In this document: positions 18,081 through 26,583 of the stretch, in pieces | How positions within the stretch are numbered: the first letter of the stretch is position 1 | Layout: the number at the start of each line of letters is the position of its first letter | Assembly (NCBI GenBank): GCA_052400625.1 | Contig: JBQTGH010000001.1 | Source: Thermophagus sp052400625 | GTDB lineage: Bacteria > Bacteroidota > Bacteroidia > Bacteroidales > Marinilabiliaceae | DNA length: 64,000 nucleotides | Strand: one strand, 5' to 3' | The notes under the pieces: model-generated | Told to the model about the DNA's origin: nothing | Databases searched by the model: none | The model's input: only the letters and a program-made list of their open reading frames with translations | Translations under genes and position numbers: made by a program

Positions 18081-19932
18081 TCTTCTCACCATACTGATAT
18101 TAGCGGCCCTGGCAGGCTCCCTTGGCAACGTCCGGGCGGCCGATAAAATCCGCGATCGGCTCGAACCACCTTCCTGGTGGATCGGCTTCAAAAATCCTGT
18201 GGTACAGGTGATGGCATACAGTGAAAACATTGGTTTGCTGAGGCCCGAAATCGACTATCCGGGTCTTTCCATCCAAAAAATCACATCGGTAAAGAACCCC
18301 AACTACCTCTTTATCGATATTTTGATTGATGACAACGCCGCACCGGGAACGGTAGCAATCCGGTTTAAAGATGGTAAAAGGGTCAAAAAAACCATGTCGC
18401 TCGAACTATTGGAACGACGCGAAGGCTCTGCCCTCCGCGAGGGTTTTAACAGCTCCGACGCCATCTACCTCATTATGCCCGACCGCTTTGCCAACGGCAA
18501 CCCGGCTAACGACAACATCGATGGCATGTTGGAAATAGCCGACCGTAATGCCCCCTACGGCCGTCACGGCGGCGACCTGGAAGGCATCAAACAGCACCTC
18601 GACTATATCGCCGGCATGGGATTTACGGCCATCTGGCTCAACCCCGTACTGGAAAACGACATGCCCCAATCATCCTATCACGGGTATGCCACCACCGACT
18701 ATTACAAGGTAGATCCCCGTTTCGGCACCAACGAAGAGTACAAACAGCTGGTGGAAGCAGCCAACCAAAAAGGCCTCAAAGTGATTAAAGACATGATCTT
18801 CAACCATTGCGGAAGTTACCATTGGTGGATGAATGACCTGCCTACCGACGACTGGATCAACTACGGCCATTTCATCCGTTCCAACTACCGGCTGTCCACC
18901 ATTTCCGATCCCAACGCTTCTGAAGCCGATCTTAAGCTGGCCACCGAAGGGTGGTTCGACAGCACCATGCCCGACCTGAACCTCCGCAACGAACTCCTTC
19001 TCAACTATCTGATTCAAAACAGTATCTGGTGGATTGAGTATGCCGGTCTGCAGGGGATTCGTCAGGACACATACCCCTATCCCGACAAACACGGGATGGC
19101 AGAATGGAACAAACGCATCAACCTGGAATATCCCAACTTCAACATTGTTGGTGAAGCTTGGATTGGTGATCCTTCCAAACTCTGCTACTGGCAAAAGGAT
19201 TTCCCCAACGCCGACGGGTTCAACTCTCACCTGAAATCCATCATGGATTTCCCTCTCATGGATGCCATGCATAAGGCCTTTAATGAGAAAGGTGGCGGAT
19301 GGAGCGACGGACTGATGCGCCTCTACAATGTTCTGGCCGACGATCATCTCTATCCCGATGTAAACAATATCCTGGTATTTCCCGAAAACCATGATGTGGG
19401 AAGAATCTTTACCATATTGGAAAACGACATTCGCAAAATGAAGATGGTCGCCGCTTTCTTTGCTACCGTCAGAGGCATCCCCCAATGGTATTGCGGAAGC
19501 GAAATATTGATGGCCGGTAACGGATACGACGGTCATGCCAATATTCGTCAGGATTTTCCCGGTGGATGGTCGGGCGACCCAACCGATGCTTTCACCAGAG
19601 AAGGCCGGACACCCGAACAAAACCAGATGGTGGATTATCTTTCCAAAATCCTGAATTTCAGAAAATCAAACAAAGCCATCCACCACGGCAAGACCCTTCA
19701 CTTTGTACCCGAAAACAATGTTTATGTTTTCTTCCGCTATCTGGATGACGAAGCAGTCATGGTGATACTCAACAATTCGGACGAGGAAAACAGAACCATT
19801 TCGGGCGATCGGTTTGCCGAAATATTGAGTCGTTACAGCACCGGCAAAGACGTATTGTCGGGACAATCGCTCAACACCCTCGACCGCTTTGACATCGATG
19901 CCAAGTCGGCAAGAATTATTGAACTGAAATAA
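18067..19932 (+). CDS. susA: SusA-like GH13 neopullulanase/cyclomaltodextrinase, periplasmic
   Basis: This 621-residue alpha-glucan hydrolase begins at ATG 18067 with a cleavable signal (MQKINLLTILILAALAGSLGNVRAA). It has no lipobox, so a periplasmic location is expected. An N-terminal cyclomaltodextrinase-N domain (about 25-125, RLEPPSWWIGFKNP) precedes the barrel. The catalytic residues are Asp336 in GIRQDTYPYPD, Glu363 in VGEAW and Asp443 in FPENHDVGR; MILNPVLEN-type and YHGYATTDYYKVDPRFGT blocks are also present. It should debranch or shorten oligosaccharides imported by SusCD before symport. The start overlaps the GH65 stop by 14 bp, which points to translational coupling. Confidence 0.88.
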   Translation: MQKINLLTILILAALAGSLGNVRAADKIRDRLEPPSWWIGFKNPVVQVMAYSENIGLLRPEIDYPGLSIQKITSVKNPNYLFIDILIDDNAAPGTVAIRFKDGKRVKKTMSLELLERREGSALREGFNSSDAIYLIMPDRFANGNPANDNIDGMLEIADRNAPYGRHGGDLEGIKQHLDYIAGMGFTAIWLNPVLENDMPQSSYHGYATTDYYKVDPRFGTNEEYKQLVEAANQKGLKVIKDMIFNHCGSYHWWMNDLPTDDWINYGHFIRSNYRLSTISDPNASEADLKLATEGWFDSTMPDLNLRNELLLNYLIQNSIWWIEYAGLQGIRQDTYPYPDKHGMAEWNKRINLEYPNFNIVGEAWIGDPSKLCYWQKDFPNADGFNSHLKSIMDFPLMDAMHKAFNEKGGGWSDGLMRLYNVLADDHLYPDVNNILVFPENHDVGRIFTILENDIRKMKMVAAFFATVRGIPQWYCGSEILMAGNGYDGHANIRQDFPGGWSGDPTDAFTREGRTPEQNQMVDYLSKILNFRKSNKAIHHGKTLHFVPENNVYVFFRYLDDEAVMVILNNSDEENRTISGDRFAEILSRYSTGKDVLSGQSLNTLDRFDIDAKSARIIELK

Positions 19933-20026
19933 CACCATACGATTTTTTCCGGCCTTATCACTACCCAGGTACCCGAATCCGTGTTTTTTTTAGATCCGGG
20001 CTTGAAAAAATCCCTTGATGAATTCA

Positions 20027-20054
20027 TTCCCCTGCACTCACGGGTGCAGGGGAA
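20027..20054. other. 11-bp-arm hairpin between the two GH13 genes
   Basis: TTCCCCTGCAC (20027-20037) pairs perfectly with GTGCAGGGGAA (20044-20054) around a six-base loop. It has no T-run. It may be an RNA-processing or partial-termination element upstream of the last gene of the locus. The function is inferred. Confidence 0.45.
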
Positions 20055-20117
20055 ATTCAGTATATTGCACAGACATAAGTCTGTATGTTTAACATCACAA
20101 ACCACTGTAAAACGACC

Positions 20118-21497
20118 ATGAAACAGATCAACCTTCTCGCATTATTGTTATCCCTTATGGTGCTGGGCACCGCATGCCAGAACCGGCAAAACAGGAATGA
20201 ACAGGCTCCAGAAAACATCCGGGTAAGCAACACCCCTGTCCCCTCATGGAGCAAAGATGCTGTAATATATGAGGTAAACATCCGTCAGTATACCCCCGAA
20301 GGAACTTTTAATGCTTTTGCAGAACATTTGCCACGCCTCAAAGAGCTGGGCGTCGATATTCTGTGGCTCATGCCCGTACATCCCATCGGCGAAAAAAACC
20401 GTAAAGGTTCATTGGGATCCTATTATTCGATAAAAGATTACAAAGGCATCAATCCCGAGTTTGGGACGCTCGACGATTTTAAAGCCCTCGTACAAAAAGC
20501 CCATGAGATGGATATGCATCTGATCCTCGACTGGGTGGCCAACCACACCGCCTGGGACCACCCATGGATCGCCGAACATCCCCAATGGTACACCAAAAAT
20601 GAAGCAGGAGAAATTATTCCACCCGTCGAAGACTGGACCGACGTGGCAGACCTCGACTACAGCAATGCCCAACTCAGAGAGGCTATGATTGACGCCATGG
20701 CTTACTGGGTGAAAGAAGCCGACATCGACGGCTTTCGCTGCGACGTGGCCGGAATGGTGCCCGTCGACTTCTGGGAGGCGGCACGGGAAGCCCTTGAAAA
20801 CATTAAACCCGTATGGATGCTCGCCGAAGACGAAGCAGAAATCAACCTCCTCAACAACGCCTTTAATGCCAACTATGGATGGGAGTTTCATCATATTATG
20901 AACGGTGTGGCCAAAGGAGAAAAAAATGCTCTCGATGTGGCTGCCTACTTCCAAAAAATTGATACACTCTACCCAAAAGGCAGCTGGCCCATGCAGTTCA
21001 CATCCAACCACGACGAAAACAGCTGGAACGGAACCGCCCCCGAACGACTGGGCAAAGCTCTGAAAACAATGGCTGCACTCACATTCACCGTGGAAGGTAT
21101 GCCCCTCATCTATTCGGGACAGGAAGTGGGACTCAATAAACGCTTGCGCTTTTTCGACAAAGACACCATTGAGTGGAAAGAATCCGAAATGACACCTTTC
21201 TACCAAACCTTAACCAAACTGAAAAAAGAAAATCCGGCACTGTGGAACGGCACCGCCGGTGGCCATTTACAGATCATCACCACCAACGCACCCGAAAACA
21301 TTTTTGCTTTCGTGCGTGAAAAAGAGAACAACCGCGTGGTGGCTTTCTTCAACCTGTCCGACCAATCGGTCAGCCTCTTTTCAGAGAACGGTCCGCAAGG
21401 CAATTTTACGGACTTGTTTTCGGGCAATACCGTTTCTCTGCCCGCAGATGGCCTACTCCTGCAACCGTGGGATTTTAAAATATTTATTCACTACTGA
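20118..21497 (+). CDS. GH13 alpha-amylase lipoprotein
   Basis: This 459-residue lipoprotein starts at ATG 20118 with MKQINLLALLLSLMVLGTAC (lipobox LGTAC). An in-frame ATG at 20085 would spoil the signal sequence. A single GH13 barrel follows. The substrate-binding region is KDAVIYEVNIRQYTPEG, and the other elements are WLMPVHPIGEKNRKGSLGSYYSI, Asp209 in DGFRCDVAG, Glu237 in MLAEDEAE and Asp299 in FTSNHDENSW. It lies 185 bp after susA, same strand. It probably degrades maltodextrins at an envelope membrane; inner- or outer-membrane placement cannot be read, although no long acidic export signal follows the cysteine. It is distinct from the T9SS amylase at the other end of the locus. Confidence 0.88.
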   Translation: MKQINLLALLLSLMVLGTACQNRQNRNEQAPENIRVSNTPVPSWSKDAVIYEVNIRQYTPEGTFNAFAEHLPRLKELGVDILWLMPVHPIGEKNRKGSLGSYYSIKDYKGINPEFGTLDDFKALVQKAHEMDMHLILDWVANHTAWDHPWIAEHPQWYTKNEAGEIIPPVEDWTDVADLDYSNAQLREAMIDAMAYWVKEADIDGFRCDVAGMVPVDFWEAAREALENIKPVWMLAEDEAEINLLNNAFNANYGWEFHHIMNGVAKGEKNALDVAAYFQKIDTLYPKGSWPMQFTSNHDENSWNGTAPERLGKALKTMAALTFTVEGMPLIYSGQEVGLNKRLRFFDKDTIEWKESEMTPFYQTLTKLKKENPALWNGTAGGHLQIITTNAPENIFAFVREKENNRVVAFFNLSDQSVSLFSENGPQGNFTDLFSGNTVSLPADGLLLQPWDFKIFIHY

Positions 21498-21582
21498 CCG
21501 ACTAAAATGAAATGGATATAATGAAGAACTGTATCTATGTGCGTTCAGAATCCTTTTATACAGTTCAAGGGTAGGTTCGCAT

Positions 21583-21692
21583 CAAAGAAATTCCTAAAAA
21601 TTAGATTGTTTTTCGTGAAAAAATCCGAATTGTTTGAGCGAAGCGAGTTTTCGGATTTTAGAAAAACAATCTAATTTTTAGGAATTTCTTTG
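21583..21692. repeat. Large inverted repeat with 32-bp perfect arms
   Basis: Bases 21583-21614 are the exact reverse complement of 21661-21692. A nested 10-bp stem (AAAATCCGAA at 21620, TTCGGATTTT at 21650) lies inside. The loop contains GAGCGAAGCGAG. It begins about 85 bp after the GH13 stop codon and could end that operon or be the relic of a mobile element. The rest of 21498-22176 is non-coding and AT-rich with many short TTTT and AAAA runs. Confidence 0.8.
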
Positions 21693-22176
21693 CGCGACGG
21701 CATTTTTTAGCATAGCTGAATTTTGCTGCGTTCGGCATTGACACAAACAAGTTTGGTCACTGCTCTCACTTAACGCAAAATTTGTTTACTTTTTTTTGCT
21801 GTAGAATTGGAGCGAAGCGTAAATCGTGAACGCCATATAATTTTTCTCTCGTGAACAAAAAAAGTAAAGGCCTGCGCGGCCTGAGCGCATAAAAATTAAA
21901 TGTTGTTTTGTCGGACAGCAGTGATATTTATTCAAAAATAACCGGATTGGTCAATTCGGCCGAACACCCAAAATTCAGACCACCATTAATATTGTTACCG
22001 GGGAATCTGAAAAGTTAATCTTTTTGGATTCCCTTTTTTGTGAAAATGGCTCATTCAACGAATTACACCCAATTGATCCGGCCATCCATTTCTTTTTTTA
22101 ATTTATCCGATTTCACCATTGCTGCCGGATTGATTTTTTTAACTTTAAGCATCATAAGAAAATAAAAAAGTGAAGT

Positions 22177-22578
22177 ATGGAATACTCGGGTTCTTGTTTG
22201 TGCAAGGGAATAACATTTAAAGTCACAGGCGACTTTGAAAGTTTCTATTTATGCCATTGCAATTATTGCAGGAAAGACACAGGGTCTGCGCATGCTGCCA
22301 GTTTGTTTTCCTCAACAGCTCAATTAGAGTGGACAAAGACCGAAACCGAAATCAAAACATATCAGCCACCTGAAAGCAGGCATGTGAAAGCCTTTTGTGC
22401 CAATTGTGGTTCCGCCCTGCCCAATGTTCAAATGGACGGTAAGCTCTTGGTCGTCCCGGCAGGTTGCTTAGACACCAAATTAGAAAAACGTCCTGATGCT
22501 CACATCTTCACCGCAAATAAAGCTTGCTGGGATGATGCTCTGGACGATATTAAGAAATTTGAACGATTACCCAAATAA
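22177..22578 (+). CDS. GFA-family (glutathione-dependent formaldehyde-activating-like) zinc protein
   Basis: This 133-residue cytoplasmic protein has the GFA/CENP-V fold. The zinc ligands are visible as CLCKGITF near residue 8, CHCNYCRKDTG near residue 28 and CANCGSALP near residue 73. Length is normal for the family. Members are usually annotated as formaldehyde-activating or carbon-sulfur lyase enzymes, but most have no demonstrated substrate. No neighbour explains it: repeat DNA precedes it and an insertion-sequence remnant follows. The start codon ATG 22177 has the sequence AAAAAAGTGAAGT upstream. Confidence 0.88.
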   Translation: MEYSGSCLCKGITFKVTGDFESFYLCHCNYCRKDTGSAHAASLFSSTAQLEWTKTETEIKTYQPPESRHVKAFCANCGSALPNVQMDGKLLVVPAGCLDTKLEKRPDAHIFTANKACWDDALDDIKKFERLPK

Positions 22579-22624
22579 GTATAAATTATCCTGCCCCGGC
22601 TCTTTGGTTGATAAACAGACCCTG

Positions 22625-22674
22625 CCGTTGTGGATTTGCAATCCACAACACTCTATTTCAGGGATTTGCAATCC
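22625..22674. repeat. Paired TGC-loop hairpin repeat, copy 1
   Basis: GTTGTGGATT-TGC-AATCCACAAC forms a 10-bp stem with a three-base loop. Twelve bases later GGATT-TGC-AATCC forms a second stem with the same loop. The unit recurs at 29004 and, diverged, at 29094. Here it abuts an IS3 transposase remnant. Confidence 0.8.
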
Positions 22675-22675
22675 A

Positions 22676-22870
22676 ACGCAGAATGCCTACATAGAAAGAT
22701 TTAACCGTTTATTCAGAGAAGATATTTTGGATGCTTACCTGTTTAGTGATTTACATCAAGTCAGGGAATTAGCCTGGGAGTGGATGGATGATTACAATGA
22801 ATTTCATCCTCACAAGTCACTAGGAGGCATAAGTCCAATAGCATATTTAAAAAAGATGAAACGAGCATGA
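22676..22870 (+). pseudogene. IS3-family transposase (OrfB) C-terminal remnant
   Basis: About 64 codons encode the end of an IS3-type DDE integrase core: NAYIERFNRLFREDILDAY, a middle ELAWEWMDDYNEFHPHKSLGG, and ISPIAYLKKMKRA before the stop. The IERFN...RPH-like motif carries the last catalytic Glu. Nothing of the upstream transposase remains; the reading frame passes back into the hairpin repeat. The stop codon falls inside the next dispersed repeat, so the repeat may be the end of this element. Confidence 0.85.
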
Positions 22871-22955
22871 CAATGAAAGTTTGTCACAATTTTAATATGT
22901 ATTAACCCTATGTCATGCGAGTTCCATTCGGCCAATGTGCTAAATAAATTATGGT
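22865..22955 (+). repeat. Dispersed GCATGAC...GTCATGC repeat (54-bp core) plus tail
   Basis: The core 22865-22918 matches, inverted, the copy at 37563-37616 in length and in most positions. The tail GCGAGTTCCATTCGGCCAAT continues the similarity. It overlaps the stop codon of the transposase remnant and points toward the four-gene cassette. Confidence 0.8.
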
Positions 22956-22983
22956 TCGAAGGAAAAACAACCAAACTCTAAAT

Positions 22984-23170
22984 AGCAAAGGAAGTTCGCA
23001 ACCTGAACCTGTCAAGGGTATATAAACGGCTTCGTTCCTCAGCTGCCCTTGACAGAACCTGAAAACTTACTGAAAAGCTTTTAGAAATTGATTTCGAAGG
23101 AAAAAATTCTACTTTTGTCCTAAAAAAGGGAAGCCTACATTTATTTGCCAACGCACGTCAAGAAAAATAA
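22984..23170 (+). pseudogene. Possible degenerate small gene with internal stop
   Basis: One frame reads IAKEVRNLNLSRVYKRLRSS, then AALDRT and a stop codon, then continues for about 40 codons to KKGSLHLFANARQEK and a stop immediately before the DUF1848 start. The same stretch holds a 10-bp inverted repeat, CTGTCAAGGG (23009) and CCCTTGACAG (23046). I do not recognise a family. It could equally be non-coding leader DNA of the cassette. Confidence 0.25.
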
Positions 23171-24199
23171 ATGAATTGGGAAAAATTAAATATTAAAACT
23201 GAAAACGGAGAGAATGTAGAAGCGCAAGCACCTGTTGTTATTTCTGCCAGTCGCTCTACCGACATACCAGCATTTTACTCTGATTGGTTTATAAACAGAC
23301 TAGAAAAGGGGTACTTGGTATGGAAAAATCCATTTAACCAAAAACCTCTTTACGTAACATTTGACAACGCTAGATTAATTGTGTTTTGGTCAAAAAATCC
23401 AAACCCAATAATTAAGCATCTTGATTATTTAGATGATAAAAAACTAAATTACTATTTTCAATTTACTCTAAATGACTATGTAAAAGAAAATTTAGAGCCC
23501 AATGTGCCAAGTGTTGAATCACGAATTGAAACCTTTATCAAACTATCAGAAAAGATTGGTAAAGAAAAAGTCATTTGGAGGTTTGACCCATTAATCTTAA
23601 CTGACAAAATTGGAGTAAACGAATTACTGAATAAGGTTGAAAGAATTGGAAATGAATTGTATCAATACACTAATAAACTAGTGTTCAGTTTTGCTGATAT
23701 TGGGGTTTATAAGAAAGTTCAATCAAACCTAAATAGAGGCAATATCAAATATTCAGAGTTTGATAATGTTTCGATGAATGAATTTGCCAATGGATTGAAA
23801 GAGTTAAATCAAAAGTGGCAACTTGAAATTGGAACTTGTGCCGAAAGAATAGACTTGGCAAAATATGGAATTGTTCACAACAAATGTATTGATGATGAAT
23901 TAATGAAACGTCTTTTCTATGACGACATAAAACTTATGGAGTTCTTAGGCTATGAACTTAAAAAAGCAGATTTGTTTAATGCCACAGAAGAACTTGTTCC
24001 AATAAAAAAGAGGAATCTAAAAGATAAAGGTCAGAGAGAACTCTGTGGTTGCATTTTTAGCAAAGATATTGGAGAGTATAATACGTGTCTTCATTTATGT
24101 GAGTATTGCTATGCTAACACAAGCAAGAAGGTTGTACTTGACAATTATAACCGAATAAAAGTAAATGGGCAGACTTCAGAAACTACAACAGGTAAATAA
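23171..24199 (+). CDS. DUF1848 radical-SAM-like protein
   Basis: This 342-residue cytoplasmic protein of the DUF1848 family has no established reaction. Family blocks are visible in order: VISASRSTDIPAFYSDWF at about 23, LIVFWSKNPNPI at about 70, YYFQFTLNDY at about 95, KVIWRFDPLILT at about 137 and GTCAERIDLAKYGI at about 225. A C-terminal cysteine cluster starts at residue 291 (CGCIFSKDIG, CLHLCEYCYAN). The family description likens that cluster to the Fe-S motif of radical SAM enzymes, here placed at the C terminus. It is the first gene of a four-gene operon; the next starts 3 bp after its stop codon. AT content is clearly higher than in the flanking housekeeping genes, which suggests transfer. 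Its role is inferred to be Fe-S-dependent chemistry; the substrate is unknown. Confidence 0.88.
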   Translation: MNWEKLNIKTENGENVEAQAPVVISASRSTDIPAFYSDWFINRLEKGYLVWKNPFNQKPLYVTFDNARLIVFWSKNPNPIIKHLDYLDDKKLNYYFQFTLNDYVKENLEPNVPSVESRIETFIKLSEKIGKEKVIWRFDPLILTDKIGVNELLNKVERIGNELYQYTNKLVFSFADIGVYKKVQSNLNRGNIKYSEFDNVSMNEFANGLKELNQKWQLEIGTCAERIDLAKYGIVHNKCIDDELMKRLFYDDIKLMEFLGYELKKADLFNATEELVPIKKRNLKDKGQRELCGCIFSKDIGEYNTCLHLCEYCYANTSKKVVLDNYNRIKVNGQTSETTTGK

Positions 24200-24202
24200 A
24201 AA

Positions 24203-25510
24203 ATGAGAGATAGCCTAATCCAAATAACCCAACAAATAATTGATTCCAACGAAATAGTTGTCAATAAATTTCAGGTATTTGAAGAATCCGATACATTACC
24301 TGAAATTATTGAATGCATAGAATTTCAATCTGAATATTTAGTTTGTCTATGGGTTGACTGTAATGATGCTTTAATTGCACAAAGGCAATATGAAAGTTTT
24401 TTACATAAACCTGTTGGTGTGGTAAAAAATCATCAGCAGAGTGTACTATATTGGTTTGAGGGTTTTAAAAGAAAAGCGACATTAGATACTCATAAAGAAG
24501 ACCAACGAAAACCAATTAGCAAAGAGAAAGCCCAAGTAGAGAGTTTAAAAAACGATTCAATATTACCAACTTGGTTGCAGCAAAGAATTTTTGAAATACA
24601 CGATGCTAAATATGCTCCTGACCACAAACGATACGAGAAAAACCTTGAATTGTCTGATGATGAATTAAAAGTATATCTAGGCACATATTTCCCTAGAAGT
24701 TATGGCGAAAGTTTCTGCGTATTTGATAACATTTTTAATAATAGGCAATATTCTGATTTAGCATCAAAGGAAGAAATAAGCATTCTTGATATTGGATGTG
24801 GAACGGGAGGAAATCTGATAGGTTTATTAGTTGCTTTAAACAAATATAGTATAGCAACCAAAAAAGTAAATATTCTTGCAATAGATGGAAACTTAAATGC
24901 TCTTAGAATTTTAAGTGATTTAGTGGAAAGCTTTGCACCTAAAGCAACTTTTGCAATAAAACTGATAACAAAAACACAATCGATTCATTCTGCAAAAGAC
25001 CTAGAATGGCTTTCTAATTCCACTTATGATTTTATTATGTCTTTTAAAATGGGCTGTGAACTTATCGCAGAAGGAAATGCAAATTTTTACTATGACTTAA
25101 CAACCTTATGTCTGCCAATGTTGTCAGAATCTGGCTTGTTTCTACTATTAGATGTAACTACAAAAGTTGGAATAACATATAATCCTATTTTGCTAAACAC
25201 ACAGATAAACAGAGCTATAAAAGATTTGATAAAATATCAAACACTTATCCCTATCACTTGTGGTGAATTTGAGAAAGAGTGTTCAGAACAGTGTTTTACT
25301 CAACGAACTTTTTTTATTTCCCATTTTCTTAAAACAAAAGATAAGAGTAAAATAGCTTATAGGATTCTGGCAAATGCAGATTTTGTCAAACAAATTTCAT
25401 TATATGATTGCAATTGCTCTTATATAAACATATTAGAAAATGATGAAAAAACTGGCACATATTGTCCAAACAGTCAAGGTGAATTAGTTAAAGATAATTA
25501 TAGAATTTAA
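24203..25510 (+). CDS. Rsm22-like class I SAM-dependent methyltransferase
   Basis: This 435-residue protein has an N-terminal region (1-110) that I do not recognise. A helical entry segment ELSDDELKVYLGTYFPRSYGE follows, then a Rossmann methyltransferase motif ILDIGCGTGGNLIGLL (about 194) with ILAIDGNLNAL as motif II. The C-terminal cysteines CGEFEKECSEQCFTQRTFF, followed by KIAYRILANADF, resemble the Cys and FxQR region of the Rsm22/METTL17 ribosome-associated methyltransferases, which bind an Fe-S cluster. Another cysteine group (DCNC...YCPNS) lies near the end. The Rsm22 similarity is by eye and distant. The gene is 3 bp after DUF1848 and 11 bp before the helicase-like gene. It is AT-rich like its operon mates. 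An RNA or DNA substrate is inferred. Confidence 0.7.
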   Translation: MRDSLIQITQQIIDSNEIVVNKFQVFEESDTLPEIIECIEFQSEYLVCLWVDCNDALIAQRQYESFLHKPVGVVKNHQQSVLYWFEGFKRKATLDTHKEDQRKPISKEKAQVESLKNDSILPTWLQQRIFEIHDAKYAPDHKRYEKNLELSDDELKVYLGTYFPRSYGESFCVFDNIFNNRQYSDLASKEEISILDIGCGTGGNLIGLLVALNKYSIATKKVNILAIDGNLNALRILSDLVESFAPKATFAIKLITKTQSIHSAKDLEWLSNSTYDFIMSFKMGCELIAEGNANFYYDLTTLCLPMLSESGLFLLLDVTTKVGITYNPILLNTQINRAIKDLIKYQTLIPITCGEFEKECSEQCFTQRTFFISHFLKTKDKSKIAYRILANADFVKQISLYDCNCSYINILENDEKTGTYCPNSQGELVKDNYRI

Positions 25511-25521
25511 AGTATCAAGGA

Positions 25522-26571
25522 ATGCCAAAGAAAGATTTTTTTATAAAAGAATCAGATTTAGATGATTATCAAAGAGATTTACTCTATCGCACTCTAGACC
25601 AATCAATGGTAGTTTCAGGGTGTGCAGGAAGTGGTAAATCTGTAATTGCCTTACATAAAGCAAAACAAATTCAAAAAGAAAAAGGCAATGATTATCAGAT
25701 AATTGTATTTACAAACTCCTTAAGCAGTTATATGAATTCTGGACGTCAAGCCCTTGGCTTAACAAATGAATTTTATTATCACTGGCATTGGAAGAATAAA
25801 CGAGGTTGTCCACAATCGGATTACGTCATTGTAGATGAAATACAAGATTTCACACAAGAGGAAATTGAAGAGTTTAAAAATTCTACTCGAAAACACTTTT
25901 TCTTTTTTGGAGACACTGCACAATCAATTTTTGATGGGTTAAAAGATACTCAGGAGGTCAGAGACATTGCATATCAAGCAGGTTTGTCAGAATTTCCATT
26001 GTATTTTAATTATCGACTGCCTAAACCAATTGCAAAAGTTACAGAAAGCTATATTGGCGTAGGAACTCGCTATAATGAAGGAACATATAAAAGTAACGAA
26101 AATTCCATTCCTCGTATTTTATCTTATTCGAATTACGACAAGCAAATTGAAGCTATTGCAAGAATTATAAATAACAATAAACTTACTGATGTTGGTATAT
26201 TATTTCCGCATAATGAACAGGTTAAAAGTGCAAGCGAGGTATTAACTAAAAAAGGGATAAACAATGAAGTTAAGTTTGAAGATAGGGGAAATTGGAGAAA
26301 TAGCAGAAACACTTTAAATTTTGAAACTTCAAATCCCAAATTAATGACATATCATTCTGCTAAGGGATTACAATTTGAAACAGTATTTTTGCCTGATTGT
26401 ACTATTGAAAATGATAATGGATATAGCAAACAGAAATCTCTATATGTCGCAATGACAAGAACCTATAAGAATTTGTATATTTTACATAGTGGAGACTTAT
26501 CTTCATTCTTTGCGCCAGTTCCACCAAGCTTGTATAAAACGACAGAGTTTGATGAAATTGAAGATATTTAA
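25522..26571 (+). CDS. Minimal SF1 (UvrD/Rep-like) helicase-type ATPase
   Basis: This 349-residue protein has a full set of SF1A helicase motifs in an unusually short frame. Q-motif-like DDYQRDLLYR is followed by Walker A GCAGSGKS at residue 33, Walker B VIVDEIQD near 102, GDTAQSIFDG as motif III, NYRLPKPIAKV as motif IV, MTYHSAKGLQFETVFL as motif V and YVAMTRTYKNLYIL as motif VI. Canonical UvrD-like helicases have 650 or more residues with 1B and 2B insertions, which are essentially absent here. It may therefore be an ATPase or translocase rather than a processive helicase. The tight spacing inside the cassette (11 bp before, 12 bp after) ties it to the methyltransferase and the zinc-ribbon protein. 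Confidence 0.88.
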   Translation: MPKKDFFIKESDLDDYQRDLLYRTLDQSMVVSGCAGSGKSVIALHKAKQIQKEKGNDYQIIVFTNSLSSYMNSGRQALGLTNEFYYHWHWKNKRGCPQSDYVIVDEIQDFTQEEIEEFKNSTRKHFFFFGDTAQSIFDGLKDTQEVRDIAYQAGLSEFPLYFNYRLPKPIAKVTESYIGVGTRYNEGTYKSNENSIPRILSYSNYDKQIEAIARIINNNKLTDVGILFPHNEQVKSASEVLTKKGINNEVKFEDRGNWRNSRNTLNFETSNPKLMTYHSAKGLQFETVFLPDCTIENDNGYSKQKSLYVAMTRTYKNLYILHSGDLSSFFAPVPPSLYKTTEFDEIEDI

Positions 26572-26583
26572 AATTTGAAAATT

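Noticed and set aside
18670..19620. A 316-codon minus-strand open frame
   Set aside because: It is antisense to the susA-like gene, whose catalytic motifs are intact; codon composition is a shadow.
20409..21206. A 265-codon minus-strand open frame
   Set aside because: It is antisense to the GH13 lipoprotein gene with intact active site.
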